A DNA stretch of 64,000 nt. It comes from Garcia nutans (Eukaryota > Streptophyta > Magnoliopsida > Malpighiales > Euphorbiaceae). Shown in pieces: positions 46,170-56,935 of the stretch (positions within the stretch are counted from its first letter, which is position 1; each line of letters opens with the position of its first letter). The stretch lies in assembly GCA_947685225.1 (NCBI GenBank), contig CANTUV010000022.1, positions 9,218,501 through 9,282,500 of the forward strand, given 5' to 3'. A program made the position numbers and the translations under genes. A model generated the notes under the pieces. The model did not search any database and was not told the origin of the DNA. It saw only the letters and a list, made by a program, of their open reading frames with translations.

Positions 46170-47549
46170 TTATGTTAAAGATAACAAATATAAGGGATCA
46201 CACATGGATACAAAAAAAAAAAAGAGATCAAAGTAGGTTTCAAAGTCATCATCATCATTTCCATTGCTATTTCTATCTTCCCCATCTTTGTCCCCTTCTT
46301 CTTCTTCTTCTTCCATTCCTCTTTGAACTTGTTCTTCTCCAAGGGTGGCTTCTTCCTCTTCCTCTTCATTTTTATCCCAAATCATATAATGATGAAATTC
46401 CATGGTACCTTGGATATCTCTAATGTCCATGTGAAGATGGGGAGTCTCCTTGAGATGGCATCAACCTTTAGTGGTTTGAGAAGAGATTTGTCCTTGAATT
46501 TCTTGAAGACTAGAAATGATAGAGCTTTTGCCTCTAAAAGTTTGAGGCCTAAGAATTTCCACTTGGAAAGACTCTTAGCTTTCATCAACAACTCTTGGTA
46601 TTTTTCTTTGTTGATCTTTAATGCCTTGTGCTTCAAAGGCATAATTCTATGTTCCATCAACTTCAAGTATACACTTTGAGTGTTTTAAATATTGAATTTT
46701 GATTGGCTTTTTGGATGGATCAAGTGGATTGGAAAGAGTACCTCTATTTGGAGGAGTGAATACACCTACATGTTTAGCAATTTGAGTAATGAAGGAGGTG
46801 ATCATAATGGTTCCAGATGATTTATTTCTAAGTATAAGAAATGAGTAAATCAAGAACTTTGCGGTTTGAATTTGTCTCCTTTAATTAAACAATAAAGGAA
46901 ACAAGATCCTTATGAGTAATCTTTTCATTGCTTTCATCCCTAGCATTAATAGTATATGTGATGATTTTATATAATATCCAAGAGGTAAGGGTTCTAAGAT
47001 ATTTAGGATTGAAAAGTTTGTGAAAATCGGTTTCAATGGATATTTCTTACCAAAAATTTAGAAGAATTTCATTAGAAATTTTTTGGTCAAAGGAATAAAG
47101 AATGCCTTTGGTGTTAAATCCCCAAATAGAAGCAAAATCATCTAAGGTCATTTGGTGTTGTTGATTGAAAAGTTTGAATATTAGTCTATAGTAACCTAAT
47201 GGTTCAACAACCTTCTTTTCAATAAATAATGTTGCAGGAAATTCCTTAGTTAATGATTCACATCCCAAACAATCTTGTTCAAGAAAAATAAAGTTTTCCC
47301 ACCCAAGATTAGAGAGATAAGCTTTAATCTCATTTTCTATGGAAAGAGATTCTAAGGAGAAAAGGGAGTAAATTCTATTTGGTTCAGTTTTCTTATTTAA
47401 GATAAGATTGTACTTTTCATCTCTTCTTCATTTAGGTTCCTTAGTTTATGAGTTCTTATTCTTGCTTCTTCCATATCAGTGGAGGATGATGCTAAGCCTT
47501 TTTCTTTCTCCTTTCTAGAGGCTTTCTTTTTAGATTCTTTAGGAGCCAT
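46170..47549 (-). pseudogene. Accessory ORF of copia copy 2 (ATHILA ORF-1-like central domain)
   Basis: From ATG 47549 it starts MAPKESKKKASRKEKEKG, the same lysine-rich head as copy 1. The core keeps LSNLGWENFIFLEQD, LTKEFPATL, LIFKLFNQQHQMTLDDFASI and WGFNTKGI (47047-47268), then FLILRNKSSGTIMITSFITQ, IAKHVGVFTPPNRG, LSNPLDPSKKPIKIQYLKHS and VDGT (46647-46853). The C-terminus (46170-46430) is a long Glu/Asp-rich tail ending near NGNDDDDFETYFD. The same domains in the same place in an element with a different insertion site show it is part of the family, not a chance capture in one copy. Stops and shifts break it. Confidence 0.75.
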
Positions 47550-48107
47550 TGATGAGAAATACTTTAAATAGAAAAGATGATGAGGATTTTGATGAAATAT
47601 GAGTATTTGGATAGTTTAGAAATTTGTCAATTTGCAAAAATTTAATTTTGGGAGTATTTATAATGTTTTGGTCCAAAACTAGCCATTTTATAGCTGTTGG
47701 AGGTTAAAAATGGATTATTTGGAAATTATTCAATGGCTATAAAAAATTTGGCTCTGCCCGGTAGGACCTTGGTTAGCACGATCGGACTGATTCAAAATTT
47801 GAATTGACCAAGTGTGCTTACAAAGATTCGAGCAGATGGTTGAACAATGTAAGACATGTGTGAGCTGTATGCTCGGTTTGAGACAGTCCGATCAGACTCG
47901 CTGATTGGTCTGATAGAAAAAGATAAAAAGTGAGAATACTGAGCAGACCGAGCTATAGTTTGGGTTTGGACTGATAAAAAAGAATTTGTACAAATCTCAA
48001 TTTATGGCTTTGCTGAATGATCAAAATAGATGTGAATGATGAATTTGATCATATAAAATGTATGCATTTATGAGTAAATTTAATTCAATCATATGTGTGC
48101 ATATGCA

Positions 48108-49610
48108 TCAATTCAAAATACTTTCGTCTATCATACCTATTTGTTGTTTGATGAAATTTAACCTTTCTTTATTTAAGGGTTTTGTAAAAATTTCAGCAAG
48201 TTTATTTTGAGTGTTAATAAATTCTAAATTCACATTTTGGTTTTGAGTTTCAATTATGTGAAATACCAAGCTCATTGCAAAAATTTTCAAAATCTTCATT
48301 TTTAAATTCTTTGCCCTGATCACTTTTAATAGATGTGATAACATAGCTTTTTTCATTTTGAATTCTTTTTGTAAAAATTTTGAAATGGTTAAAAGCTTCA
48401 TTCTTTTGAGCTAAGAAATTAACTCATGTAAACCTTGATTAATCACCAACAAGCATAAATGCATAAATCTTGCCACCTAGACTAGCAACTTTATTTGGAC
48501 CGAACAAATCCATGTGAATCAATTCTAGAGGTCTAGTTGTACTTACAACATTCTTGGTTTTGAATAAACTCTTATGTTGTTTTTCATATTTACAAGGTTC
48601 ACAAATTTTATCTTTATTGAAATTTATTTTGGAAAGACTATCTACAAGTTCTTCTATGCAAATGTATTGTAATTGATCCATACTAGCATGTCCTAGTCTC
48701 CCATGCCAAATGCATGCATCATTACTAATGGTAACTAAGTATTCAAATGCATTATAAGAATGAAAGTAAATTTTGTAAGTGCTACCAATTCTAACTCCTT
48801 TGAGTGCAAGTTCACCATTGGAAGAGGTGACTATGCATCATTTAAAGTTAAAATTTACATTATATCCTTTATCACATAATTGACTGACACTAAGCAAATT
48901 ATATTTCAAACCATCAACAAGCCATACATCATCAATCAAGTTTTTGCCAAGCATACTAATAGAACCAATGCCAATAAATTTTCCTTTAGCATTATTCCTA
49001 AAAGTCACATTATCTCCTTAATTATAGAGGTGGACATTCGGTTAGTCGGTTAATTAACCAGCTGAACCGACCGATTAACCAAACCAATTTATTTAAAATG
49101 TTTTAACCAAATCGATCAATTTTTAATTTTAGTTAAAAATTTTATTTATAAAAAATTAATATAATTAAATTACTCAACAAAACTCTTATTAAAAAAACTA
49201 AGAAATAATTTTGTTTTACAATAAAAGTTTATATTTTTAGTAAAAAAATTAATATGATTAAAGAATTAAACAAAAAATTAATTAATAAATAAATTTTTAT
49301 TTTAAAATTTAACTTAACGGTTAACAGACCAAACCAAACCGAAAATCAAAATACTCTAAAATCATTAACCAAACAGACTGATATATAATAATTTCAGTTA
49401 ACTGAGCCGAACATTTAGTCGGTTAACCAAAATTTAGCCACCCCTACTTGATTGTAGGTAAGAGCAGTAAGAAGTTTTGTATTTCCTGTCATGTGCCTTG
49501 AGCATCTACTATCCACAAGCTAAGCGCTTTTATTGATAGTAGATTTTAGGCAAACCTATAAGATAATAATATTTATCTTCTTTTAGGTACCTAAATGAAC
49601 TTGGGTCCTT
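48108..49610 (-). pseudogene. Copia copy 2 pol, with integrase fused to RNase H by deletion
   Basis: Protease VDSRCSRHMTG (about 49,510) has the catalytic Gly of DSG changed to Arg. The pre-integrase/integrase start LVDSLSKINFNKDKICEPCK, LELIHMDLFGPNK is at 48439-48681. Around 48,250 an integrase piece (ELGISHN) joins directly to QNQNVNLEFINTQNKLAEIF and TKPLNKERLNF, the end of the RNase H region. The integrase C-terminus, all of RT and most of RNase H are missing compared with copy 1, so this copy could only have moved before the loss or by proteins supplied in trans. Confidence 0.82.
49025..49446. mobile_element. hAT-like MITE in the protease region of copia copy 2
   Basis: The left end is TAGAGGTGGACATTCGGTTA, and the right end reverse-complemented is TAGGGGTGGCTAAATTTTGG. 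The 8-bp flanks CTTAATTA (49017-49024) and CTTGATTG (49447-49454) match at 6 of 8 positions, as expected for an aged hAT target duplication. The interior has GGTTAATTAACC palindromic words and no coding region. Protease sequence resumes on both sides (ALTYNQ before, a TFRN-like stretch after). Confidence 0.75.
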
Positions 49611-51416
49611 AGAGGTTAGTTGTACAAGGGTCCTCTAGTTTGAGGTGAGCCTTCCTAATATAGCAAAAGATACTTTTATGACCAAACTTTATGCAATAAT
49701 GACATTGATACAACATTTTATATTTTTGTGTCCTTCTATTGAAATTCAATATGCCATGTGAGCAATTACAAGTGTGTGTTGAGTGAGATTGCTTATGTGC
49801 ATTTTTATGCTTATTTTCATGCCTTGCATACATGTAGACATAGTTTGCTCTTAGAACCTTTGTTCTAGAGCGTTGTGATCGTAATATAATCCTTTTAGGA
49901 TTTTTAGGCTTAGTATGTGCTTTTGTGTTTTTTACAACTTCAACACTAGAGGTTTGAGTTGTAGAGGCTTTGACAAATGTTGGTATATTAGATGTAGTGG
50001 TAGATGAGCCATTGAACCCTAGTCCATATTTTAAAGAAGATGACTTTTGATTAATAATCATTGTATCTAAGGCTATTTGTCCTTTATGAAATTTTGATAT
50101 AAAATTCTTTAGTTCACTTATTTCTCCTTTAAAAATATCATTTTTTTACAAACTTTCTCTATGATAGATGAACTTTTAGACATTTTATCAATGCATTTCA
50201 ACAATTGTTCATTTGAGATCTTTAGTTCTAAGGGAGAATTTTTTAAAGATACAAAATCTTTTTCTAGCTTAAAGTATTTTTCTTTATAGAATTTCATTTT
50301 AGCAAAATATTTTTGGACTCTTAGGTTTATATGCTCTACTAAATCACTATCATCTACAGCGTAATCAATATCATCACTATATTTATTTAAGTTCAAGGTA
50401 AAGTGCGCACATCATTGGTGTGATCATCATCTCCAATAGCCATGAGACACAAGTTTGCAATTCCTTGCTCTTCCTCCTCCTATTCTTCACTTGAGAAGCC
50501 ATCATCTCATGTAGCTTTGAGAGATTTTTTCTTTTTCTTATCCCAATTCTTATTATTTTTCAACTTGAAGCAATCCATTCAAAGTATTTACTTCATTATT
50601 TTTCTCTGTCTTTGAAAGAGTTAGAATATGTAATTTTGTTGGCTTGAAATCTTCTCTTTCTTTTCCATTCACTTACTCTTCTAGATAAAATAGCCATTTC
50701 TTCTTCATCATCACTATCTTCATCACTTGAGCTCTCAACTTCTTTGATGGCTTTTAAAACTATTGCTTTCCTCTTTTCTTTCTCACCTTGATCATCTTCC
50801 TTCTTGGTATGCAATTCAAAGGTGAGGAGTTTTCCCATAAGTTCATCGGTTCTCAAGGAGCTAAGGTCATGAGCTTCTTCAATTGAAGAAACCTTAGACC
50901 TTGCCATATTTTTTAGATCATTGACAATAGCAAGCAATCTATTTATTATATCAGTGACATTCTTTTTGGGCTTCATTTTAAAGATTTCATACTCATGCAT
51001 AAGCATTTGAGTCTTGGTGAACCTTACTTGGATAGTACCCTCATGATAGTTCTTAAAAATTTTTCAAATACTATATGCACAAGTAAGATGTTGGACTCTC
51101 CCACCTTCTTCTCTTAATATTGAGTTCATCAAGATAGAGGCTGCCCTATTATTCCTGTAATGAGCTCTCATTTTGTCATTTGTCCATTGTGCTTTAGGAA
51201 GAACTTAGACACCATCAACTTCATGAGTAAGAGGTTTTCACTCATTTTGCGCAAATTCCCAATGCTCAATTCCTTTACTATCAATGAACAAGTACATCTT
51301 ATGTTTCCAATAAGAGTAATTGATTCAGTCAAAGTAAGGTGTAAGATAGAAATTTAGATTTTCATGTGAAGGAGCTTGGAGTTAGAAGTAGAGGTCTTTG
51401 TGGGAGTGGCTGCCAT
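49609..51416 (-). pseudogene. Copia copy 2 gag
   Basis: From ATG 51416 the start reads MAATPTKTSTSNSK. Pieces include YEIFKMKPKKNVTDIINRLL (50596-51006), with the DEDSDDEEEMAILSRRVSE acidic stretch, the coiled-coil-like region 50118-50396, and at 49609-50061 SLKYGLGFNGSS, a basic region and the CCHC knuckle CHYCIKFGHKSIFC. Frames are interrupted. It parallels copy 1 gag throughout. Confidence 0.82.
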
Positions 51417-51457
51417 TGTGGATCAAATTTAACAATTAAGCTTCTTGAAATTTAGAG

Positions 51458-51470
51458 GCTCTGATACTAA
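51458..51470 (-). other. Primer binding site of copia copy 2
   Basis: The minus-strand TTAGTATCAGAGCC follows the LTR end by about one base and matches the TGGTATCAGAGC initiator-Met-tRNA complement with one or two changes. Confidence 0.87.
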
Positions 51471-51471
51471 T

Positions 51472-53106
51472 TGTTGTCCCAAGATGGCAACCAAGAGGGG
51501 GTGAATTGATTGATTGGAGTAGTGATGATAAATTTAAAATTAAAACAATAAGAGAATCAAGATGAGGAAGGAGTAGAATAGAAAAGAGTGAACACAAGGA
51601 GTTTATAGTGGCTCGAATTTACCTCAATCCTACATCTACTTCCTTAACAACTTTTTAAGGTTCCACTAATCTTAAGTTTTTATAAGCTCAACGCTAACTT
51701 GGTGTTTTCACAAGCTCACACCAAACTTTTACAAGGTTTGAGAATTATCTTCACAATCCTACTAGAGTTTTCCCAAGGCTCACTCTATAACCTAAGTATT
51801 TCAAAGCTAACACTCATCTTACAATGGTGTTTAATGCTCACACCCAATACTCAATCAGTACAAATGTAAATTTTAATGCAAGAAAATAAAAGATGTCCTT
51901 TTTTGCTATTACAACTATTATCCTCTTCAAATTTCTTGAGGTATTTATAGCCTTTAAGACTTGAACTAGCCGTTTGAAGTGGCTGCCTACATGTTTGGAC
52001 TTTGTTCCCTATTATCATTAATGTGTCGGGCAGGATCATGGGCAGACTCCGATTAGTCCGGTCGGCTCAAACTTAGCCCGGTCAAACAAGCTATGGTCCG
52101 GTTGTGATCTTTGAATTTTTAACACAAGTTCTTCAATGGCTAGTACATGTGATATCCACTAATTGAGTGGATAAGTAAATCATATAATCTTTAAAAGCTT
52201 TTTTTATATCTCGGTCGGTATGGCAAAAGTCTGGTTGGTCAACTTGAGGTATGCTGAGATTCTCGGAGTGCCACTGACTGCGATCTCTACTGAAAGTTTT
52301 GAGGATTTAGCTCAACCTTGGTAAAGGCGGGCTAGAGCATAGTCTGGTCGGTCCATGTCTAGTATATTGAAAAACTTGTTGAAGTACAATAGACTGTGAG
52401 CTTTATTTGATGTTTTGGATCTTTTTGCCTCATCTCAGTGTAGTCGGACTATTTTCAGTCAAGTCGGTCTATATCATGTATTATGAAGTTTTTGAAGTAT
52501 CACTGGCCATGAGTTTCTTTGGACATTCTAATGATTTTTGGATTCAAGTTTAGATCAATTAGTGTCAGTTCGTCCCTGGTTCAGCTCTTCCCTGGTGGTT
52601 GGGCTTGGTCCTAGCTGCAGGTGTTTGGTATTAAGTTTTGTTTTTGAGCTTGTTCTTAGTAGTTTGCTTCAGCTCTTCCTTAATAGCTAAGATTCAGTCT
52701 GAGCTGCAAATGCTCGGCCTCATATCATCCTTTGAGCTCATTCTTGATAGTTAAGGCTTGGTTTATACTATAACAACTCGGTCTATTTAGCTTATGCTTG
52801 CCTTTTCACAATAAGAGATTGGTTGTTCGGTGTTCAATACTATAAGCTAGAGCTCGAGCTACAGGTGCTCATGCTCGGTGCTCAGTTCCAAGCTTATCTT
52901 GTTCGGTTCTTGTTAGTACTTCGGCTCATGCATACTCTAGTATAGACCAGTCCGGTCATATATGTCAGTGGTCCGGGCAGACTATATGGAAAGTGCTTAT
53001 TAATTAAATTCCTGTCACAACTGTAACTTGGTGCAAACATTAGTCTTATTCAATTTGATTGCCTAAAATCAAAATAAAGTAAATTTGGCCAAGAGTTTGG
53101 CTAACA
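51472..53106 (-). repeat. 5' LTR of copia copy 2
   Basis: It runs on the plus strand from TGTTGTCCCAAGATGGC to GTTTGGCTAACA, 1635 bp, with canonical TG...CA ends. The TATA box is at 51942-51950 (TATAAATAC on the minus strand), which puts U3 at roughly 1.15 kb and R-U5 at under 0.5 kb. Confidence 0.94.
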
Positions 53107-53800
53107 CCCTCATCTTTTATTTTGTTTAGGATATCACTATAATGAATAATTGCCTTCTTCGTGAAGGCATTTTGGACCAGGGCATCAATAGCCTGATTCC
53201 ACCAAAAATATTTTTGCAAATAAAAAAATAAATAATTAGTATTTTAGCATAATAAATAAACATAATATATAATAAATACTTAACATTGAAATTTTTAGTT
53301 ACTTGCTTAAGATTTTTAGTTACTTACCTTGAACTCCTCAAAATACTTTATCTCTTGCGAGATGGCCTTCCAGGTACCTTATATTGGATCCATCCTCTTT
53401 TGCATAATCTTCCTAATATGGCATGAGCAGGTCCCAGATAACTCCAGCATAGAACTTAAAAATGAAAAAAGTAAATACATAATTTAATTAAAAGTACATA
53501 ATTTAATGAAAAATAAATGTAAATAATGAAGAATATATAAATACTTTTGCTCGCAGACTCTGACTTGTACGTGCTGTTCGATTCCATCTGCAGCTGATGC
53601 TGCTATACTAGCATCACTGATAATATGTGCCTCAGTAGGGGCTAGGTCATCAAAAGGAGTCGGATCCTTTGTGACCGTGAGATCAGTAGGAGGGTCTATA
53701 GGAGGATCCTCATCAGGAGTATCTCTAAGTTGTGGAGCCTTAGAAGTACTCCCCTCAAAATCATCAAATTCAATAGATTTATTATTTGTCAATCATCACC
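53107..53800 (-). pseudogene. CACTA second gene, Transposase_24-type, 5' part
   Basis: The frame at 53484-53792 begins MTNNKSIEFDDFEGSTSKAP with a Pro/Asp-rich head, followed downstream (53330-53460) by SMLELSGTCSCHIRKIMQKRM and near 53190 by QNAFTKKAIIHYSDI. It joins to the part at 44.31 kb across the CCCTC target duplication of copia copy 2, in the same reading direction. Confidence 0.6.
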
Positions 53801-54239
53801 TAAAGCCTTGCCCTTTAAATGATCGTCGATCGGAGCCTCACCTTTTGGATGATTATCCATCGAATGTAGATCTATCCAATCCTCTACCTAGTTCTCGATA
53901 TATATCTAAACAAATATTTAATAATTAATTAATATGTAATCACTAAAAATATTTTAAATAACATATTAAAATTTTAAATAACCAAAAAAATAATTTCATG
54001 CCTATTTATTATTTTTATTCATTGCTTTCATCTAATTTTGACTCTTTATATTTTGATTTAAGTTTTGAGTCGTTCGATTCGAATTCTATATCTCTACAAT
54101 CAATGTCCATTAGTTGTCCATTTGGATCATTTAAAAGATCTGGATCATCACCAACTATTCTATCTGCAATATGTACTCAGGACTATCTTCATGAAATACA
54201 AATTCTATTTTAAGATTATTGGCAAATGATTCAAGTAGA

Positions 54240-54595
54240 TCAATCCTTTACCTAACTTTTATTTTATGGACCAACAACTAATTAGCAGTATCTTATCTCA
54301 TGCTTGACTAAGGGACATAATACACTTGTGCAGCTTGATTGGTGAGAACAAATGGTTTATATTTGACATATGTTCATTTTTTGTTTATGTTGATCATATT
54401 AAATTGTGGATGAACCTTTGTCTCATTTATTGAGTCATACCAGTCACATTTAAATAATATTACTCTCTTAATTGGTAAAGTCAAATATTCAACCTCTATA
54501 ATGTCATTTAATTGACTATATAAATCATAAGAGTTATCATTGTAGTTTGATCCCCTATCATGATCACCCCTTATATTTCTCAAATTTCCAAGCAT
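54240..54595 (-). pseudogene. CACTA TNP2-associated DUF4216 domain
   Basis: The minus-strand frame shows NSYDLYSQLNDIIEVEYL, RVILFKCDWYDS and KVHPQFNMININ, matching the DUF4216 core (VxLFKCDWxD...GxKxDxxFxxVNxN) found at the C-terminus of CACTA TNP2 transposases. A following QAAQVYYVPY segment near 54,310 also fits. The upstream transposase is missing. Confidence 0.75.
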
Positions 54596-55144
54596 GTAGG
54601 TGCACTCACTCCTTCAAATAGAGCTATTCTCACTAATCCACTTGATCCATCTAAAAACTCCATCAACATTCAATACCTAAAATACTCCAAATGTATAATT
54701 GTGGTTGATGGAATGTATCAGTATGCTTTTGGAACTCAAGGTATTAAAGCTCAATGAAGAAAAAGACCAAGAGTTGTTGATAAGAGCTAAAAATCTTTCC
54801 AAATGGAAATTCCTAGACCCCAAACTCCTAGAGGTTAAAGTTCCATCCTCTCCACTCTTCAAGAGATTCAAGGACAAATCTCTTCTCAAACCTCTAAGGT
54901 CTATACCATTTCAAAAAGACTCTCTCATTTTTACATGGACATGAGGGATATCTAAGGTGCCATGGGTTTTCCTCAATGTATGATTTAGGATAAAGATGAA
55001 GAAGGAAATGAAGAAGCCAATATTGAAGAAGAATAAGTTGAGCTTGGAACGAAAGAGGAAGAAGAATGAGACAAAGATGAGGAAGAAGGAAATGGAAATG
55101 ATGATGATGACTTTGATACTCCTCCATACTCTCATTTACTTTAA
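54560..55144 (+). pseudogene. Accessory ORF of copia copy 3, C-terminal third (plus strand)
   Basis: The frame reads MITPYISQISKHVGALTPSN, then LTNPLDPSKNSINIQYLKYS and VVDGMYQYAFGTQGIKAQ, aligning with copies 1 and 2. It continues through an acidic stretch to DDDDFDTPPYSHLL and a stop at 55142-55144, matching the copy 1 ending DDDYPPYTPLL. The 5' two thirds, pol, gag and the 5' LTR are absent. It meets the CACTA DUF4216 fragment head-on near 54,590. Confidence 0.78.
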
Positions 55145-55860
55145 TTTTTTCTTGTTTTGTATATGATCTCCATACTCTCATTTACTCCTCCGTATACGTA
55201 CAAAGCATGCTTATACGATTGTATTATACGTATACTGAATATAGAAATGACACACTTTACAAATACACAAATCATATTTAAAGTAAAACTAAAAATTTAA
55301 GAAATATTAAATAAAGAGAAATAAAAATCATAAGACACAATAGATAAAACGTTTGTTTATTACGCAACGGAAGTTACATCCAAAACTTACAAATATAAAT
55401 ACATTAAACCTCAAAAATTACAAAATATGAAATATATACATGATTGGCAGCTTGACACTCTGATCTTTAAGCTTTACTCCAACTCTTCACAATCAAAACA
55501 ACCTCAACTAGGTCTAGAGGAATTCTCCATCTCAACTCTATCACCTCTATCACCTGCGCGATGAATCATAATCACGCTGAGCCAACAACTCAGTAGTACA
55601 AACCATAATGCTATTATGCTTAATCAATAACAATGATATACAATCACACAATAAAGATCATACTCAATATACAATATTTCATGAATATTACATTATTTCA
55701 TCATATTACAACATCATTCATAACATCAACATGACATAGACACCTATGGGCCCAACAAGCATTTAATAAGATATTCAGAATTCAGAGTTACTGCTTTGGT
55801 TCATAATCACAATAATTAAGCCCGTAGGCAACATATATATATGTCTCTATCCATGGATAG

Positions 55861-56070
55861 TGTAACAGACCCAGTCTCTTGGGCCATTAACTCAACAAAT
55901 CGAGGAGATCCTCAACCCGGCAAGACTGTTACCTATCATATATCTCATAATCACAATTCTCATAATGTAACAGACCCAGTCTCTTGGACCTCAATTCAAC
56001 TCAAATTGAAGAGATCCTCAACCCGGCAAGACTGTTACTATTTATAATTTCATAGGCATGCCACCCAAAT
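55861..56070. repeat. 105-bp direct duplication within the gypsy-type LTR
   Basis: Units at 55861-55965 and 55966-56070 both start TGTAACAGACCCAGTCTCTT and contain GATCCTCAACCCGGCAAGAC then TGTTAC. Each unit is bounded by the inverted words GTAACAG and CTGTTAC. Confidence 0.85.
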
Positions 56071-56620
56071 CCAGAACTCTGAAACTGAATAACATATTAA
56101 ACATACAATTATATCATTCTTCTCTTTCTCAATTTATAACTCAATATCAAATAGGCAATCATGCCTCAACACTTTCATTTGTATAACCATAGCCACTCAC
56201 AATGGCTTCTCATCACATTTGCATCATCATGTCTCAATTCACAATATAATACATCGTCTTTCACATATCCATAATCAATTACATTGAACATAATCATATA
56301 TGCATACATGTCTCAATTATCTCATTTCACATTATACATATAGTACATTTCACAAGATTCACAATGTGCAAAACATAACATTATTCATATATAACAATGA
56401 TGTCATATCAAGTGAATGTATGCAACAATGCAAGGTTTGTACTTACCTCAATAACAATTCACACAACTCTAAACACTTCCTTTCCAAGATTCTTTTACTT
56501 CTTAGATCAATGATAAATCACTTTCTTCAAGACCTAATCCAAAAATAATAACATACACTTGCTTAGGGATACACATGAGATAAACAAATTAAGAATTAAC
56601 TAGGACAAACCCTAAACATG

Positions 56621-56935
56621 ACACGCTCAACCACACGGGCGTGTCTCTGACCGTGCCCTAACTTCACAACACAGAAGTTTTTACACGCTCAGAACCACGG
56701 GCATGTCACTGGGCGTGTAATACATTCTGCCTCTCTGAAAAATATCAACACGTCTAACAACGTGAGCGTGCTCATGGCCGTGCAAACTCTCCAATCTCAC
56801 AGTAGCTATGACACGCTCAATAATACGGGCGTGTTACTGGTCGTGTCAAACCTACTGCCTCCAACACAATTGACATGCCTAAGATTCTGGACGTGCTCTT
56901 AGGCGTGTCAGGCCAAAAACTCAGATTCCGGCCAA
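56621..56935. repeat. Five tandem units of about 62 bp with internal palindromes
   Basis: Units begin at 56621, 56683, 56748, 56811 and 56873 with ACACGCTCA or a close variant (the last ACATGCCTA). Each contains CACGGGCGTGT-like and CGTGTC-like words that can pair with its own start. Periods are 62, 65, 63 and 62 bp. Divergence between units is high. Confidence 0.85.

Larger units (their letters stand above)
44317..53106 (-). mobile_element. Ty1/copia retrotransposon copy 2, with accessory ORF, nested in the CACTA element
   Basis: The element is framed by CCCTC at 44312-44316 and 53107-53111, an exact 5-bp target duplication, with CACTA coding sequence on both sides. Order on the minus strand: 5' LTR, primer site, gag, protease, integrase start, [large deletion], RNase H end, accessory ORF, polypurine tract, 3' LTR. 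A hAT-like MITE sits in the protease. The LTRs differ at roughly one position in eight by eye, so it is old. Confidence 0.95.
42687..54595 (-). mobile_element. CACTA (En/Spm) transposon, split by copia copy 2 and truncated on the right
   Basis: The left end is CACTATAAAAATATATCATA at 42687, the classical CACTA terminus, with short subterminal repeats (for example CCATTGGTAA) over the next 500 bp. Transposase-associated genes lie on the minus strand on both sides of copia copy 2: a plant transposase (Ptta/En/Spm, Transposase_24) part at 43.44-44.31 and 53.11-53.8 kb and a DUF4216 domain at 54.24-54.6 kb. The right end and TNP2 core are lost where copia copy 3 begins. Confidence 0.82.

Noticed and set aside
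46172..46423. Plus-strand frames at 46.2-46.7 kb
   Set aside because: They are antisense shadows of the acidic tail of the accessory ORF; GAA/GAG repeats give poly-Phe/Leu/Ser on the other strand.
53671..54213. Plus-strand frames at 53.7-54.2 kb
   Set aside because: They lie opposite the CACTA second-gene and DUF4216 coding frames and show no domain.
56621..56935. Regular repeats separated by variable sequence, resembling a CRISPR layout
   Set aside because: The context is a plant gypsy-type LTR, repeats are diverged and contiguous, and there are no cas genes.
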